From positions 1 to 64,000 of the forward strand of contig CAKSPO010000006.1 of assembly GCA_934481515.1 (NCBI GenBank): a stretch of 64,000 bases of DNA, read 5' to 3'. Positions 32,618 through 40,001 of the stretch are shown here, in pieces (the first letter of the stretch is position 1; every line of letters begins with the position of its first letter). The translations under genes were made by a program, and so were the position numbers. The DNA comes from an uncultured Eubacteriales bacterium. GTDB taxonomy: Bacteria > Bacillota > Clostridia > Oscillospirales > CAG-272. The notes below the pieces were generated by a model. It saw only the letters and a program-made list of their open reading frames with translations, was not told the origin of the DNA and did not search any database.

Positions 32618-33571
32618 TTATTTCGTTACTTCCTTCTTCAGACGGATTGCCTCGCGTGCACTCTCGGCAATATGTGCCGGGGTCAGCCCGTAGGCTTCCA
32701 GTAGCGCGGGAACGGTTCCGGAGTGACCGTAGGTATCGTTCATTCCGACGCGGAGAACGGGAACCGGCTGCATTTCGCACACGACACCGGCGACGGCTTC
32801 GCCGAGACCGCCGATGATGTTGTGCTCCTCCGCCGTCACGATTGCACCGGTCTGTGCCGCAGCACAGGCAATGATCTCACGGTCAATCGGCTTGATGGTG
32901 TGAATATTGATGACCCTTGCACGGATTCCTTCCGTGGCAAGCAGTTCCCTTGCCTCCAGCGCCATGGAAACCATCAGACCGGTGGCAACGATGGTCACAT
33001 CGTCTCCGTCCGCCAGCTGTACGCCCTTGCCAAGCTCAAACCGGTAATCCGGGCGGTCGTTGATGACCGGAACGGCAAATCTGCCGAAGCGGAGATAAAA
33101 CGGACCGTTGACCCGCAATGCCGCTTCCACTGCCGCACGTGCTTCCACTGCATCGCTCGGATTGACAATCGTCATGCCGGGGATTGTCCGCATGAGCGCA
33201 ATGTCCTCGTTGCACTGGTGGGTTGCACCGTCTTCGCCGACGGTGATTCCCGCGTGCGTCGCACCGATCTTGACATTGAGATGAGGATACCCGATGGAAT
33301 TCCGTACCTGCTCAAAGGCTCTTCCTGCCGCAAACATCGCAAAACTGGAAGCAAACACCGTCTTTCCGGTCGTTGCGATTCCGGCGGCAACGCTCATCAT
33401 GTTTCCCTCGGCAATTCCGCAGTCAAAGAACCGCTCCGGGTGTGCTTTTTTGAATTTTACGGTCTTGGTTGCTTCCGCAAGATCCGCATCCATCACAACA
33501 AAATCATATTGATCCGCAAGCTCGACCAATGCCGCGCCGTAGGCTTCTCTGGTTGCCATTTTTTCTGCCAT
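32618..33571 (-). CDS. Transketolase, C-terminal subunit
   Basis: The 317-residue protein is the pyrimidine-binding plus C-terminal half of transketolase (FFDCGIAEGNMMSVAAGIA, YLRFGRFAVP, TYGHSG). The catalytic glutamate of the TPP-binding half is in IAEGNM. Together with the next gene it makes a split transketolase, common in Firmicutes and archaea, that moves two-carbon units between sugar phosphates in the pentose phosphate pathway. GAGGAGGAGA lies upstream of the ATG. It is second in the operon, 13 bp after the N-terminal subunit gene, and ends at the terminator at 32572-32608. Confidence 0.95.
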   Translation of the reverse strand: MAEKMATREAYGAALVELADQYDFVVMDADLAEATKTVKFKKAHPERFFDCGIAEGNMMSVAAGIATTGKTVFASSFAMFAAGRAFEQVRNSIGYPHLNVKIGATHAGITVGEDGATHQCNEDIALMRTIPGMTIVNPSDAVEARAAVEAALRVNGPFYLRFGRFAVPVINDRPDYRFELGKGVQLADGDDVTIVATGLMVSMALEARELLATEGIRARVINIHTIKPIDREIIACAAAQTGAIVTAEEHNIIGGLGEAVAGVVCEMQPVPVLRVGMNDTYGHSGTVPALLEAYGLTPAHIAESAREAIRLKKEVTK

Positions 33572-33584
33572 GATTCTCTCCTCC

Positions 33585-34406
33585 TCAAGCCTTCAGCTCT
33601 TGCATCGCCTGCGCGTACTGCTCGTCATTGGGCGCCGCACCGTGCCAGTTGACCTTGTTCTCCATAAAGGAAACACCCTTGCCCTTGACCGTCTTTGCCA
33701 CAATGGCAGTCGGCTGTCCCTTGACCGTCTTTGCTTCTGCAAAAGCGGCGGCAAGCTGATCGAAATCATGACCGTCCACGGAAATAACGTGGAATCCGAA
33801 CGCCTCCAGCTTTTTGTCGTGCGGAGCGGAGTTCATAACCTCAGCAATCGGACCGTCAATCTGCAGACCGTTCCAGTCCACAATCAGGCAGAGGTTGTCC
33901 AGCTTGTAGTGCGCTGCAAACATACAGGCTTCCCAGACCTGCCCTTCCTCGCTTTCGCCGTCTCCGATTACGGTGTACACCCGGTAACTCTTCCCGTCCG
34001 TTTTTCCTGCCAGCGCCATTCCGGCGGCAGAACTGATTCCAAGCCCCAGGGAACCCGCCGACATGTCCACACCGGGTGTCAGCGTCATATCCGGATGCCC
34101 CTGCAGCCGGGAGCCGAACTTGCGGAGCGTGGTCAGCTCCTCCACCGGGAAATACCCGCGGTTGGCAAGCGCGGCATAAAGTGCCGGTGCGCAATGCCCT
34201 TTGGAAAGTACAAAACGATCCCGGTCTGCCCACTGCGGACGGGCAGGGTCGATGTTCATTTCCTCAAAATACAGATAAGCAAGAATATCCGCAATGGAAA
34301 GCGAGCCGCCGGGGTGCCCGGACTTTGCCGCATGCGTCCCCTCAATCACGCCGACCCGGATCTTTCTTGCCGCTTCGCGAAGAGCCTCCAGCTTTGTTTG
34401 TTCCAT
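33585..34406 (-). CDS. Transketolase, N-terminal (TPP-binding) subunit
   Basis: The 273-residue protein holds the diphosphate-binding half of transketolase: KSGHPGGSLSIADILA, FVLSKGHCAPALYAALA, GSLGLGISSAAGMALA, and the metal/TPP motif GDGESEEGQVWEAC ... DWNGLQIDG. The start ATG 34406 has GGAGG 7 nt upstream. It heads the two-gene operon from a perfect promoter at 34493-34521. Confidence 0.95.
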   Translation of the reverse strand: MEQTKLEALREAARKIRVGVIEGTHAAKSGHPGGSLSIADILAYLYFEEMNIDPARPQWADRDRFVLSKGHCAPALYAALANRGYFPVEELTTLRKFGSRLQGHPDMTLTPGVDMSAGSLGLGISSAAGMALAGKTDGKSYRVYTVIGDGESEEGQVWEACMFAAHYKLDNLCLIVDWNGLQIDGPIAEVMNSAPHDKKLEAFGFHVISVDGHDFDQLAAAFAEAKTVKGQPTAIVAKTVKGKGVSFMENKVNWHGAAPNDEQYAQAMQELKA

Positions 34407-34492
34407 GTTAAACCTCCGATTGCTTGGTGTGCATCGCAAAAGCCGGGCACACCGTTCCGGCATATGGCGCTTTGCCGCCGTCCTTCCGTTTT

Positions 34493-34521
34493 ATTATAGC
34501 GCAAAAACAAAAGCTTGTCAA
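34493..34521 (-). promoter_or_regulatory. Consensus promoter of the transketolase operon
   Basis: On the minus strand TTGACA (34516-34521) and TATAAT (34493-34498) are 17 bp apart. Confidence 0.85.
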
Positions 34522-34606
34522 GGGACGGAAGCGACAAAGAACCGCTTTTTCCGGTCTCTGAATCCGGCGGTTTTTCGACCTTTCCCCCGGAAAAGTGCAA
34601 AAAAGC

Positions 34607-34635
34607 TTGACAAAGCCCTGAGGAACCGTTATAAT
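34607..34635 (+). promoter_or_regulatory. Consensus promoter of rnpB
   Basis: TTGACA (34607-34612) and TATAAT (34630-34635) are 17 bp apart, giving a start about 7 bp later at the first base of the RNase P RNA. Confidence 0.9.
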
Positions 34636-34642
34636 AAAATCC

Positions 34643-35000
34643 GTAGCTCCGCCGGACGGTCGCGCGGTATGTTGCCGCAAGGTATTACCGTGAGGAAAGT
34701 CCGGGCTTCACAGGACAGGATAGCTGATAACATCAGCCACGGGTAACCGTCGGGAAAGTGCAACAGAAATAAACCGCCGCATGTTCGCGGTAAGGATGGA
34801 AAGGCGAGGTAAGAGCTCACCCGTTCCCATGGCAACATGGGTCCGCTGTAAACCCTATCCGAAGCAACACCCCAAGGGGCGCCGGTCCGGCACAGTCCCC
34901 GGGGTGGCACAGGAGATTTTTCTCCTGAAGCGTTCCGGCGACGGAGCGCGCAGATTGATGACCGTTCAAGACAGAACCCGGCTTACAGACGGAGCTACCC
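34643..35000 (+). ncRNA. rnpB: RNase P RNA, class A
   Basis: The gene shows the invariant GAGGAAAGTCCGGGCTTC, an ACAGAAATAAACCGCC segment, AAGGCGAGGTAAGAGCTCA, and the 3' consensus AGACAGAACCCGGCTTA. Its 5' GTAGCTCCG pairs with CGGAGCTAC at the 3' end. It is the catalytic RNA that removes 5' leaders from tRNA precursors. A promoter ends 7 bp before it and a terminator follows. Confidence 0.97.
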
Positions 35001-35015
35001 AACCTACGCAAAAAG

Positions 35016-35049
35016 CAGTCCTGCGGAGAAACCGTACGGACTGTTTTTT
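35016..35049 (+). terminator. Terminator of rnpB
   Basis: CAGTCC ... GGACTG stem followed by TTTTTT, 15 bp after the RNA. Confidence 0.8.
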
Positions 35050-35089
35050 GATTGCTTTTTGAAAAAAGCGGCAAAAGAACCGGAACCTA

Positions 35090-35118
35090 TTGAAAACGGC
35101 GGCTTTTTATGCTATACT
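35090..35118 (+). promoter_or_regulatory. Promoter of the galK operon
   Basis: TTGAAA (35090-35095) and TATACT (35113-35118) are 17 bp apart. Confidence 0.75.
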
Positions 35119-35178
35119 GAATCCGACAGAATCCGTTTGTTCGAACGGAAAATCCATAAAGGAAGGTGATCTGATTTT

Positions 35179-36459
35179 ATGAATACACCCGAACTGAAAT
35201 CCGCAGTCCTCGGCGGAGAATTTGACAGTCGATTTGCATATATCTACGGCAAGGAAGCGGTAGAAGCGCAGAAAAAGCGCTACGCTGCCGCCATTGATGC
35301 CTTTGCCGCACGCTATGGCGAAAACCGGGATGCCGCTCTTTTTTCCGTTGCGGGACGCAGTGAGCTTTCCGGCAACCATACCGACCATAACCACGGCTGC
35401 GTCATCGCCGCCTCCATTGACCTGGATATCATTGCCGTCGCTGCTCCGTCGGACGGAACGGTGGTTCGCGTGCAGAGCGAAGGCTTTCCGGAAGATACGG
35501 TGGATCTTGCCGCCTTCCGTCAGCCGACAGAAAGTAAATTCGGAACCTCCGCATCCCTGATTGCCGGAATGGCGGCAGGCTTCTCCGAAAAGGGCTGCCG
35601 CATCGGCGGGTTTGATGCCTACACCACCTCCAACGTTCTCAAGGGCTCCGGAATTTCTTCCTCCGCAGCGTTTGAGGATATGATCGGAAACATTCTGAAC
35701 CACCTCTATAACGACGGAAAAGTGGACAATGTGGAGATCGCAAAGCTTTCCCAGTATGCGGAAAACCGCTTTTTCGGGAAGCCATGCGGTCTGATGGATC
35801 AGGTTGCCTGCGGTGTCGGAGGAATTGTCGCCATCGACTTTGCCGACCCAAAAGACCCGGTCATTGAAAAAATCGACTTTGATTTTTCCGGTGCCGGCTA
35901 TCGCCTCTGCATCGTCAACACCGGCGGAAACCATGCCGACCTGACCGATGACTATGCATCCATCCCCGCGGAAATGAAAGCGGTCGCCGCCGCCTTTGGA
36001 AAAGCGGTTCTGCGGGACGTGAAAGAAGAAAAGGTCGTTGCCGCCATTCCCGCGCTCCGCAAAGAGGTCGGTGACCGTGCGATACTGCGTGCACTCCATT
36101 TTTATGCAGAAAACCGCCGGGTTGCCAAGCAGAAGGCGGCATTGAAAAGCGGAGATACCGACGCATTTTTCCGCGAGGTCATCGCCTCCGGCGAGTCCTC
36201 CTTCTGCTATCTGCAAAATGTATACACCGTGAAAAACACTGCGGAACAGGGTCTTTCCCTTGCACTTTGTCTTGCGGAACGCCTCCTTTCCGGTAAGAAG
36301 GCGGCATGGCGGGTGCACGGCGGCGGCTTTGCCGGAACCGTGCAGGCGTTTGTCCCGGCAGGAGCGGCGGAGGAATTCCGGGCTTCCATGGATGCCGTGT
36401 TCGGAGAAGGTTCCTGCATGCTGCTCCGCATCCGCCCGGTGGGCGCGGTTCGGATCTGA
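35179..36459 (+). CDS. galK: Galactokinase
   Basis: The 426-residue GHMP kinase has the galactokinase signature in variant form: GRSELSGNHTDHNHG (normally GRxNLIGEHTDYNxG), the phosphate-binding GSGISSSAAFE and the C-terminal GGGFAGTVQAF. It would phosphorylate galactose at C1 with ATP. The deviations in the N-terminal motif (SG for IG, N for E, HN for YN) suggest a divergent sugar-kinase branch, so substrate could differ. GGAAGGTGAT precedes the ATG. Downstream genes are tightly spaced on the same strand, 5 bp to the small membrane protein gene. Confidence 0.85.
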   Translation: MNTPELKSAVLGGEFDSRFAYIYGKEAVEAQKKRYAAAIDAFAARYGENRDAALFSVAGRSELSGNHTDHNHGCVIAASIDLDIIAVAAPSDGTVVRVQSEGFPEDTVDLAAFRQPTESKFGTSASLIAGMAAGFSEKGCRIGGFDAYTTSNVLKGSGISSSAAFEDMIGNILNHLYNDGKVDNVEIAKLSQYAENRFFGKPCGLMDQVACGVGGIVAIDFADPKDPVIEKIDFDFSGAGYRLCIVNTGGNHADLTDDYASIPAEMKAVAAAFGKAVLRDVKEEKVVAAIPALRKEVGDRAILRALHFYAENRRVAKQKAALKSGDTDAFFREVIASGESSFCYLQNVYTVKNTAEQGLSLALCLAERLLSGKKAAWRVHGGGFAGTVQAFVPAGAAEEFRASMDAVFGEGSCMLLRIRPVGAVRI

Positions 36460-36464
36460 TTGCC

Positions 36465-36830
36465 ATGAGACCGGAAAACAAAAAAACAGCCATCCGGCTC
36501 CTGCTCAACACCGTCGTTCTGATGGCATTGTACTTTACGGCGGCATATCTGGAATTCCGCCCCATTCTGTGGATTTATATCGGTGCCGGAGCGGCGCTCG
36601 GTATTTTCTACGTGATCTATAACCGGGGCTTCGTCGGCAAAAACGCAACGCCGGATATGCTCTCCGACACACTCACTGCGGCGGAAAAGGAGGAATACCT
36701 TGCCGACTGCCACAGGAGAATGGAAAAATCAAAATGGGTTCTGACCATTCTGATTCCCATTCTGCTGACCATTTGTGCCGATGTCATCTATCTTTTCATT
36801 TTTCCGAAAATCGAGGCGCTCTTCCGATGA
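36465..36830 (+). CDS. Small membrane protein
   Basis: The 121-residue protein has three hydrophobic helices (about residues 8-27, 31-50 and 90-117) with a charged loop between them (DTLTAAEKEEYLADCHRRME). No family can be named. The ATG 36465 has only a weak site (GGTTCGG region), suggesting translational coupling with galK, and its stop overlaps the start of the next gene (ATGA at 36827). It probably belongs to the operon galK - small membrane protein - WalJ-like. Confidence 0.8.
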   Translation: MRPENKKTAIRLLLNTVVLMALYFTAAYLEFRPILWIYIGAGAALGIFYVIYNRGFVGKNATPDMLSDTLTAAEKEEYLADCHRRMEKSKWVLTILIPILLTICADVIYLFIFPKIEALFR

Positions 36831-37627
36831 TTCCATCCCAGCTTCATATCTATTCCCTGTACTCCGGTTCCACCGGAAACTCCTTTCTCTTCTCCCTGCC
36901 GCAGGGCGCGGTCCTGATTGACGCGGGGAAAAATGCAAAGGCGCTTTGCACCGCATTGCGGGAGACCGGCGTGGAGCCGGAGGATATCCGCGCAATTTTT
37001 GTCACACACGAGCACCGCGACCATATCAGCGCGCTCCCGGTGTTTCTGAAAAAGCATCCGGTTCCGGTTCATCTTCCGGCGGCGTGTGCCTACCGGCTTG
37101 CCGATCAGCCCGCGGCAGAAGCGTGTCTCTGCCAACATCCGCCGATCTATACGGAAACGGTCTGCGGAATGCGCTTCACCTCCTTCCCCACCCCACACGA
37201 CAGCCACGGTTCCGTCGGCTACCGGATCGAGATTCCGGACGATTCCGGGGACGGTTCGGTGTTTCGCATCGGCTACGCAACCGATATCGGGTACGTCTCC
37301 AGAGCGGTGGAAGAAGCTTTGGAGGGATGCGATGCGGTCATTCTGGAAAGCAATCACGATCCGGAGCTTCTGTGGTCCGGCTCCTATCCGGAAGAACTGA
37401 AAGCAAGAATTTTTTCCCGCCGCGGACACCTGTCCAATCCGGACAGTGCGGCGTTTGCCGCACATCTGTGCGAAACGGGAACCCATGCTCTGATGCTGGC
37501 ACACCTCAGTCAGGAAAACAACCGCCCGGAGATTGCCTATGAAGCCTGCCTTGCTTCCGTCGGAAGCGACCGGGTGCGGATCTCGGTGGCACAGCCGGAC
37601 GAGGTCACGGAAATGCGTCTGATCTGA
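36827..37627 (+). CDS. walJ: MBL-fold metallohydrolase (YycJ/WalJ-like)
   Basis: The 266-residue protein has the metallo-beta-lactamase motif THEHRDH (residues 60-66), an N-terminal HIYSLYSGSTGNSFLF strand-loop and LIDAG. Downstream metal residues appear in PHDSHGSVGYR, IGYATDIG and ILESNHD. The pattern matches WalJ (YycJ), a two-metal hydrolase of Firmicutes linked to DNA replication/repair. In Bacillus the gene lies near rlmH, and here rlmH follows after 127 bp. Start ATG overlaps the preceding stop. Confidence 0.9.
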   Translation: MIPSQLHIYSLYSGSTGNSFLFSLPQGAVLIDAGKNAKALCTALRETGVEPEDIRAIFVTHEHRDHISALPVFLKKHPVPVHLPAACAYRLADQPAAEACLCQHPPIYTETVCGMRFTSFPTPHDSHGSVGYRIEIPDDSGDGSVFRIGYATDIGYVSRAVEEALEGCDAVILESNHDPELLWSGSYPEELKARIFSRRGHLSNPDSAAFAAHLCETGTHALMLAHLSQENNRPEIAYEACLASVGSDRVRISVAQPDEVTEMRLI

Positions 37628-37754
37628 CCCGAAAGCATTACAAGCCGCGGAACAGAGGGCGGAAACGCTCCCCTTCAGTCCGACAGAACCGGAGGTTTCT
37701 CCGTCGCAAAACAGACCGGAAAACCCAAAGAAAGGAGACTTCCGCGCGAAGGTC

Positions 37755-38246
37755 ATGGCAACAGATATGGTTCAGATCACCGTTATCACCGTGGGAACGC
37801 TGAAGGAATCCTATTGGCGGGAGGCGCTCGCGGAATACGAAAAACGGCTGGGCGCCTTCTGCCGGCTGGAAATCGTACAATTGAAAGAAGCACGACTTGG
37901 AGAGACCCCCTCCGCGCAGGAAATCCGCACTTCCCTTTCCGAGGAAGGAAAGCGGATTCTTGCCGCCGTTCCGCCCCGCGCCGCAAAAATTGCCCTGTGC
38001 GTGGAGGGAAAGCAGTTTTCCTCCGAGGGACTGGCAAAAAAGCTGGACGGCTTCCTCTCGGAGAACGGAAATCTCTGCTTTATCATCGGTTCCTCCTTCG
38101 GAATTGCCCCCGAGGTCAAGGAGGTGTGTGATCTGAAGCTTTCCGTGTCCGAGCTGACCTTCCCCCACCAGATGATGCGCGTTCTGCTTCTGGAGGTACT
38201 CTATCGCTGTTTTGGCATCCTCCGGGGAACCAAATACCATAAATAG
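37755..38246 (+). CDS. rlmH: 23S rRNA pseudouridine-1915 N3-methyltransferase RlmH
   Basis: The 163-residue protein is a SPOUT methyltransferase with VITVGTLKESYWREALAEY at its start, the SAM-binding knot FIIGSSFGIAPEV, and the C-terminal FPHQMMRVLLLEVLYR...KYHK, all typical of RlmH. It would methylate pseudouridine 1915 in helix 69 of 23S rRNA on assembled ribosomes. The start is placed at 37755; a second in-frame ATG at 37767 is possible and closer to the usual length (about 159). Confidence 0.95.
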   Translation: MATDMVQITVITVGTLKESYWREALAEYEKRLGAFCRLEIVQLKEARLGETPSAQEIRTSLSEEGKRILAAVPPRAAKIALCVEGKQFSSEGLAKKLDGFLSENGNLCFIIGSSFGIAPEVKEVCDLKLSVSELTFPHQMMRVLLLEVLYRCFGILRGTKYHK

Positions 38247-38288
38247 GACAGAAAAAAGCGGATGCCGCCAAAAAATTTTGGAATTCTC

Positions 38289-38318
38289 TTGCAAGAAGGC
38301 TCCCGTTTGTGTTATACT
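38289..38318 (+). promoter_or_regulatory. Promoter of prfB
   Basis: TTGCAA (38289-38294) and TATACT (38313-38318) are 18 bp apart. Confidence 0.65.
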
Positions 38319-38382
38319 ATTCTTATCCGAAACATATTACGCAGGAAAGACCGCACCCGGCGGGTGCGTGGAGGTACCTCTT

Positions 38383-39507
38383 TTGATTGTCGCCTTAGAA
38401 GATGCAAAAAGCAAACTGATCGGAATGCGCGAAGGAGTCCGGGATCTCGGCTCCGCTTTGCGCATTGAGGAAACCAAAGAACGACTGAAGGATCTGGAGG
38501 CGCAGACACAGTCTCCGGATTTTTGGAACAGCGCCGAAAAATCCAGTAAGGTTCTGCAGGTCATCAAGCAGTCGCAGGATAAAGTTGCGGGTTACGAGCA
38601 CCTGTGCGCCCGACTGGAGGATGCCATCGCGCTGGCGGAAATGGCAATTGAGGAAAATGACGAATCCTCCGTGGAGGAGGTTCAGAACGAGCTTGCCGCC
38701 ATCGCGGCGGAGGAAGAGCATAAGCGGATTGAGGTGCTCCTCTCCGGAGAGTATGACAAGAACAATGCCATCGTTTCCTTCCATCCCGGCGCCGGCGGAA
38801 CCGAGGCGCAGGACTGGGCGCAGATGCTCTACCGTATGATTACGCGCTGGGCGGAAAAAAGCGGATTTCAGGTCAAGCTGACCGACTGGCTGGACGGCGA
38901 CGGCGCCGGTATCAAGAGCGCCACCATCATGGTCATCGGTCTGAACGCTTACGGATACCTCAAGAGCGAGAACGGCGTGCACCGCCTGGTTCGCGTCTCT
39001 CCGTTTGATGCCAACGGCAGACGGCAGACATCGTTTGCTTCCATCGAAGTTATGCCGGAGTTCGAGGACGTGGATAAAGTGGTCATCCGCGACGAGGACA
39101 TCGAGGTAACGGCACACCGCTCCAGCGGTGCCGGCGGTCAGCATATCAACAAGACCGACTCCGCCATCCGGATCGTCCACAAGCCGACCGGAATCGTAGT
39201 GGGATGCCAGACCGAGCGTTCCCAGCTCCAGAACAAGGAAACAGCGCTCCATATGCTGAAGGCAAAACTGATGGAAATCAAGCTGCAGGAGCGTCTGGAT
39301 ACAATCGAGGACATTCAGGGCAACAAAGCCAACATTGAATGGGGATCCCAAATCCGCTCCTATGTTTTCATGCCCTATACGCTCGTCACCGATAAGCGCA
39401 CCGGTTATGAAACCGGCAACATTCAGGCGGTCATGGACGGAGACCTGGATGGATTTATCAACGCATACCTGAAAATGACAGCAGGAAACGGTACCGAAAA
39501 GGCATAA
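38383..39507 (+). CDS. prfB: Peptide chain release factor 2
   Basis: The 374-residue protein has the RF2 tripeptide SPF (206-208, stop-codon recognition of UGA/UAA) and the GGQ motif (251-253) that enters the peptidyl-transferase centre. The start is TTG 38383, 8 nt after GGAGG. At the point where many bacteria carry a programmed +1 frameshift (a CTTTGA site), the sequence here reads GCT TTG CGC with no stop, so this prfB is translated without frameshifting. A small membrane protein gene follows 43 bp downstream. Confidence 0.95.
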   Translation: MIVALEDAKSKLIGMREGVRDLGSALRIEETKERLKDLEAQTQSPDFWNSAEKSSKVLQVIKQSQDKVAGYEHLCARLEDAIALAEMAIEENDESSVEEVQNELAAIAAEEEHKRIEVLLSGEYDKNNAIVSFHPGAGGTEAQDWAQMLYRMITRWAEKSGFQVKLTDWLDGDGAGIKSATIMVIGLNAYGYLKSENGVHRLVRVSPFDANGRRQTSFASIEVMPEFEDVDKVVIRDEDIEVTAHRSSGAGGQHINKTDSAIRIVHKPTGIVVGCQTERSQLQNKETALHMLKAKLMEIKLQERLDTIEDIQGNKANIEWGSQIRSYVFMPYTLVTDKRTGYETGNIQAVMDGDLDGFINAYLKMTAGNGTEKA

Positions 39508-39550
39508 GCGTTCCGCTGCCCAAAATAAAGCAAAGAAAGGAATTCTTCCC

Positions 39551-39901
39551 ATGCGAAACCGCAAACTACTCATCACCCTTGCAGGTGCGATCACGCTCGG
39601 CATCTCTGCTGTCACGCTCGTCGACTACTCCGTCCGGAAGACACGGGATAAAAAGGTCTCCGCCGCAAAACTGGCGCTGGGACTTTTCGGGATCGCCGCC
39701 GGAACCATGACGGTCGTATATCCGCAAAAATTCCTGCTTGATGGTCTGGAAGTCAGGGACGTGCTGGACGAGGACGATGTTTCCCTGATGGATCAGAACA
39801 TTTCCGAGGTGCTCGGAAATACCGCCGACCGCGGAAACGCCCCGCAACAGCTCCGCAAAATCGAGGTGGACGAGGAAACCTCCATCGACGATTTTATCTG
39901 A
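39551..39901 (+). CDS. Small protein with N-terminal membrane helix and acidic tail
   Basis: The 116-residue protein has two hydrophobic segments (about residues 6-24, LLITLAGAITLGISAVTLV, and 40-58, LALGLFGIAAGTMTVVYP). A hydrophilic tail with DVLDEDDVSLMD and a DDFI end follows. No known family can be named. It follows prfB by 43 bp behind AAAGGAATTC and is probably cotranscribed with it. It ends 13 bp before the perfect palindrome at 39915-39952. Confidence 0.75.
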   Translation: MRNRKLLITLAGAITLGISAVTLVDYSVRKTRDKKVSAAKLALGLFGIAAGTMTVVYPQKFLLDGLEVRDVLDEDDVSLMDQNISEVLGNTADRGNAPQQLRKIEVDEETSIDDFI

Positions 39902-39914
39902 AAAACAAAAAGCC

Positions 39915-39952
39915 ATGCGCCCCGGAACGAATGCATTCGTTCCGGGGCGCAT
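39915..39952. terminator. Perfect 38-bp palindromic terminator between convergent genes
   Basis: ATGCGCCCCGGAACGAATG and its exact complement follow each other without a loop. On the minus strand it is followed by a GGCTTTTTGTTTTT tract, so it mainly ends the GH127 transcript. Confidence 0.85.
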
Positions 39953-40001
39953 GTTCTATTACCGACAGGCAAGCGGAAAGCCTTTGCGGTACCGTGTTTC
40001 G

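Noticed and set aside
38446..38475. Programmed frameshift site in prfB
   Set aside because: The expected CTT TGA sequence is absent; the frame is continuous.
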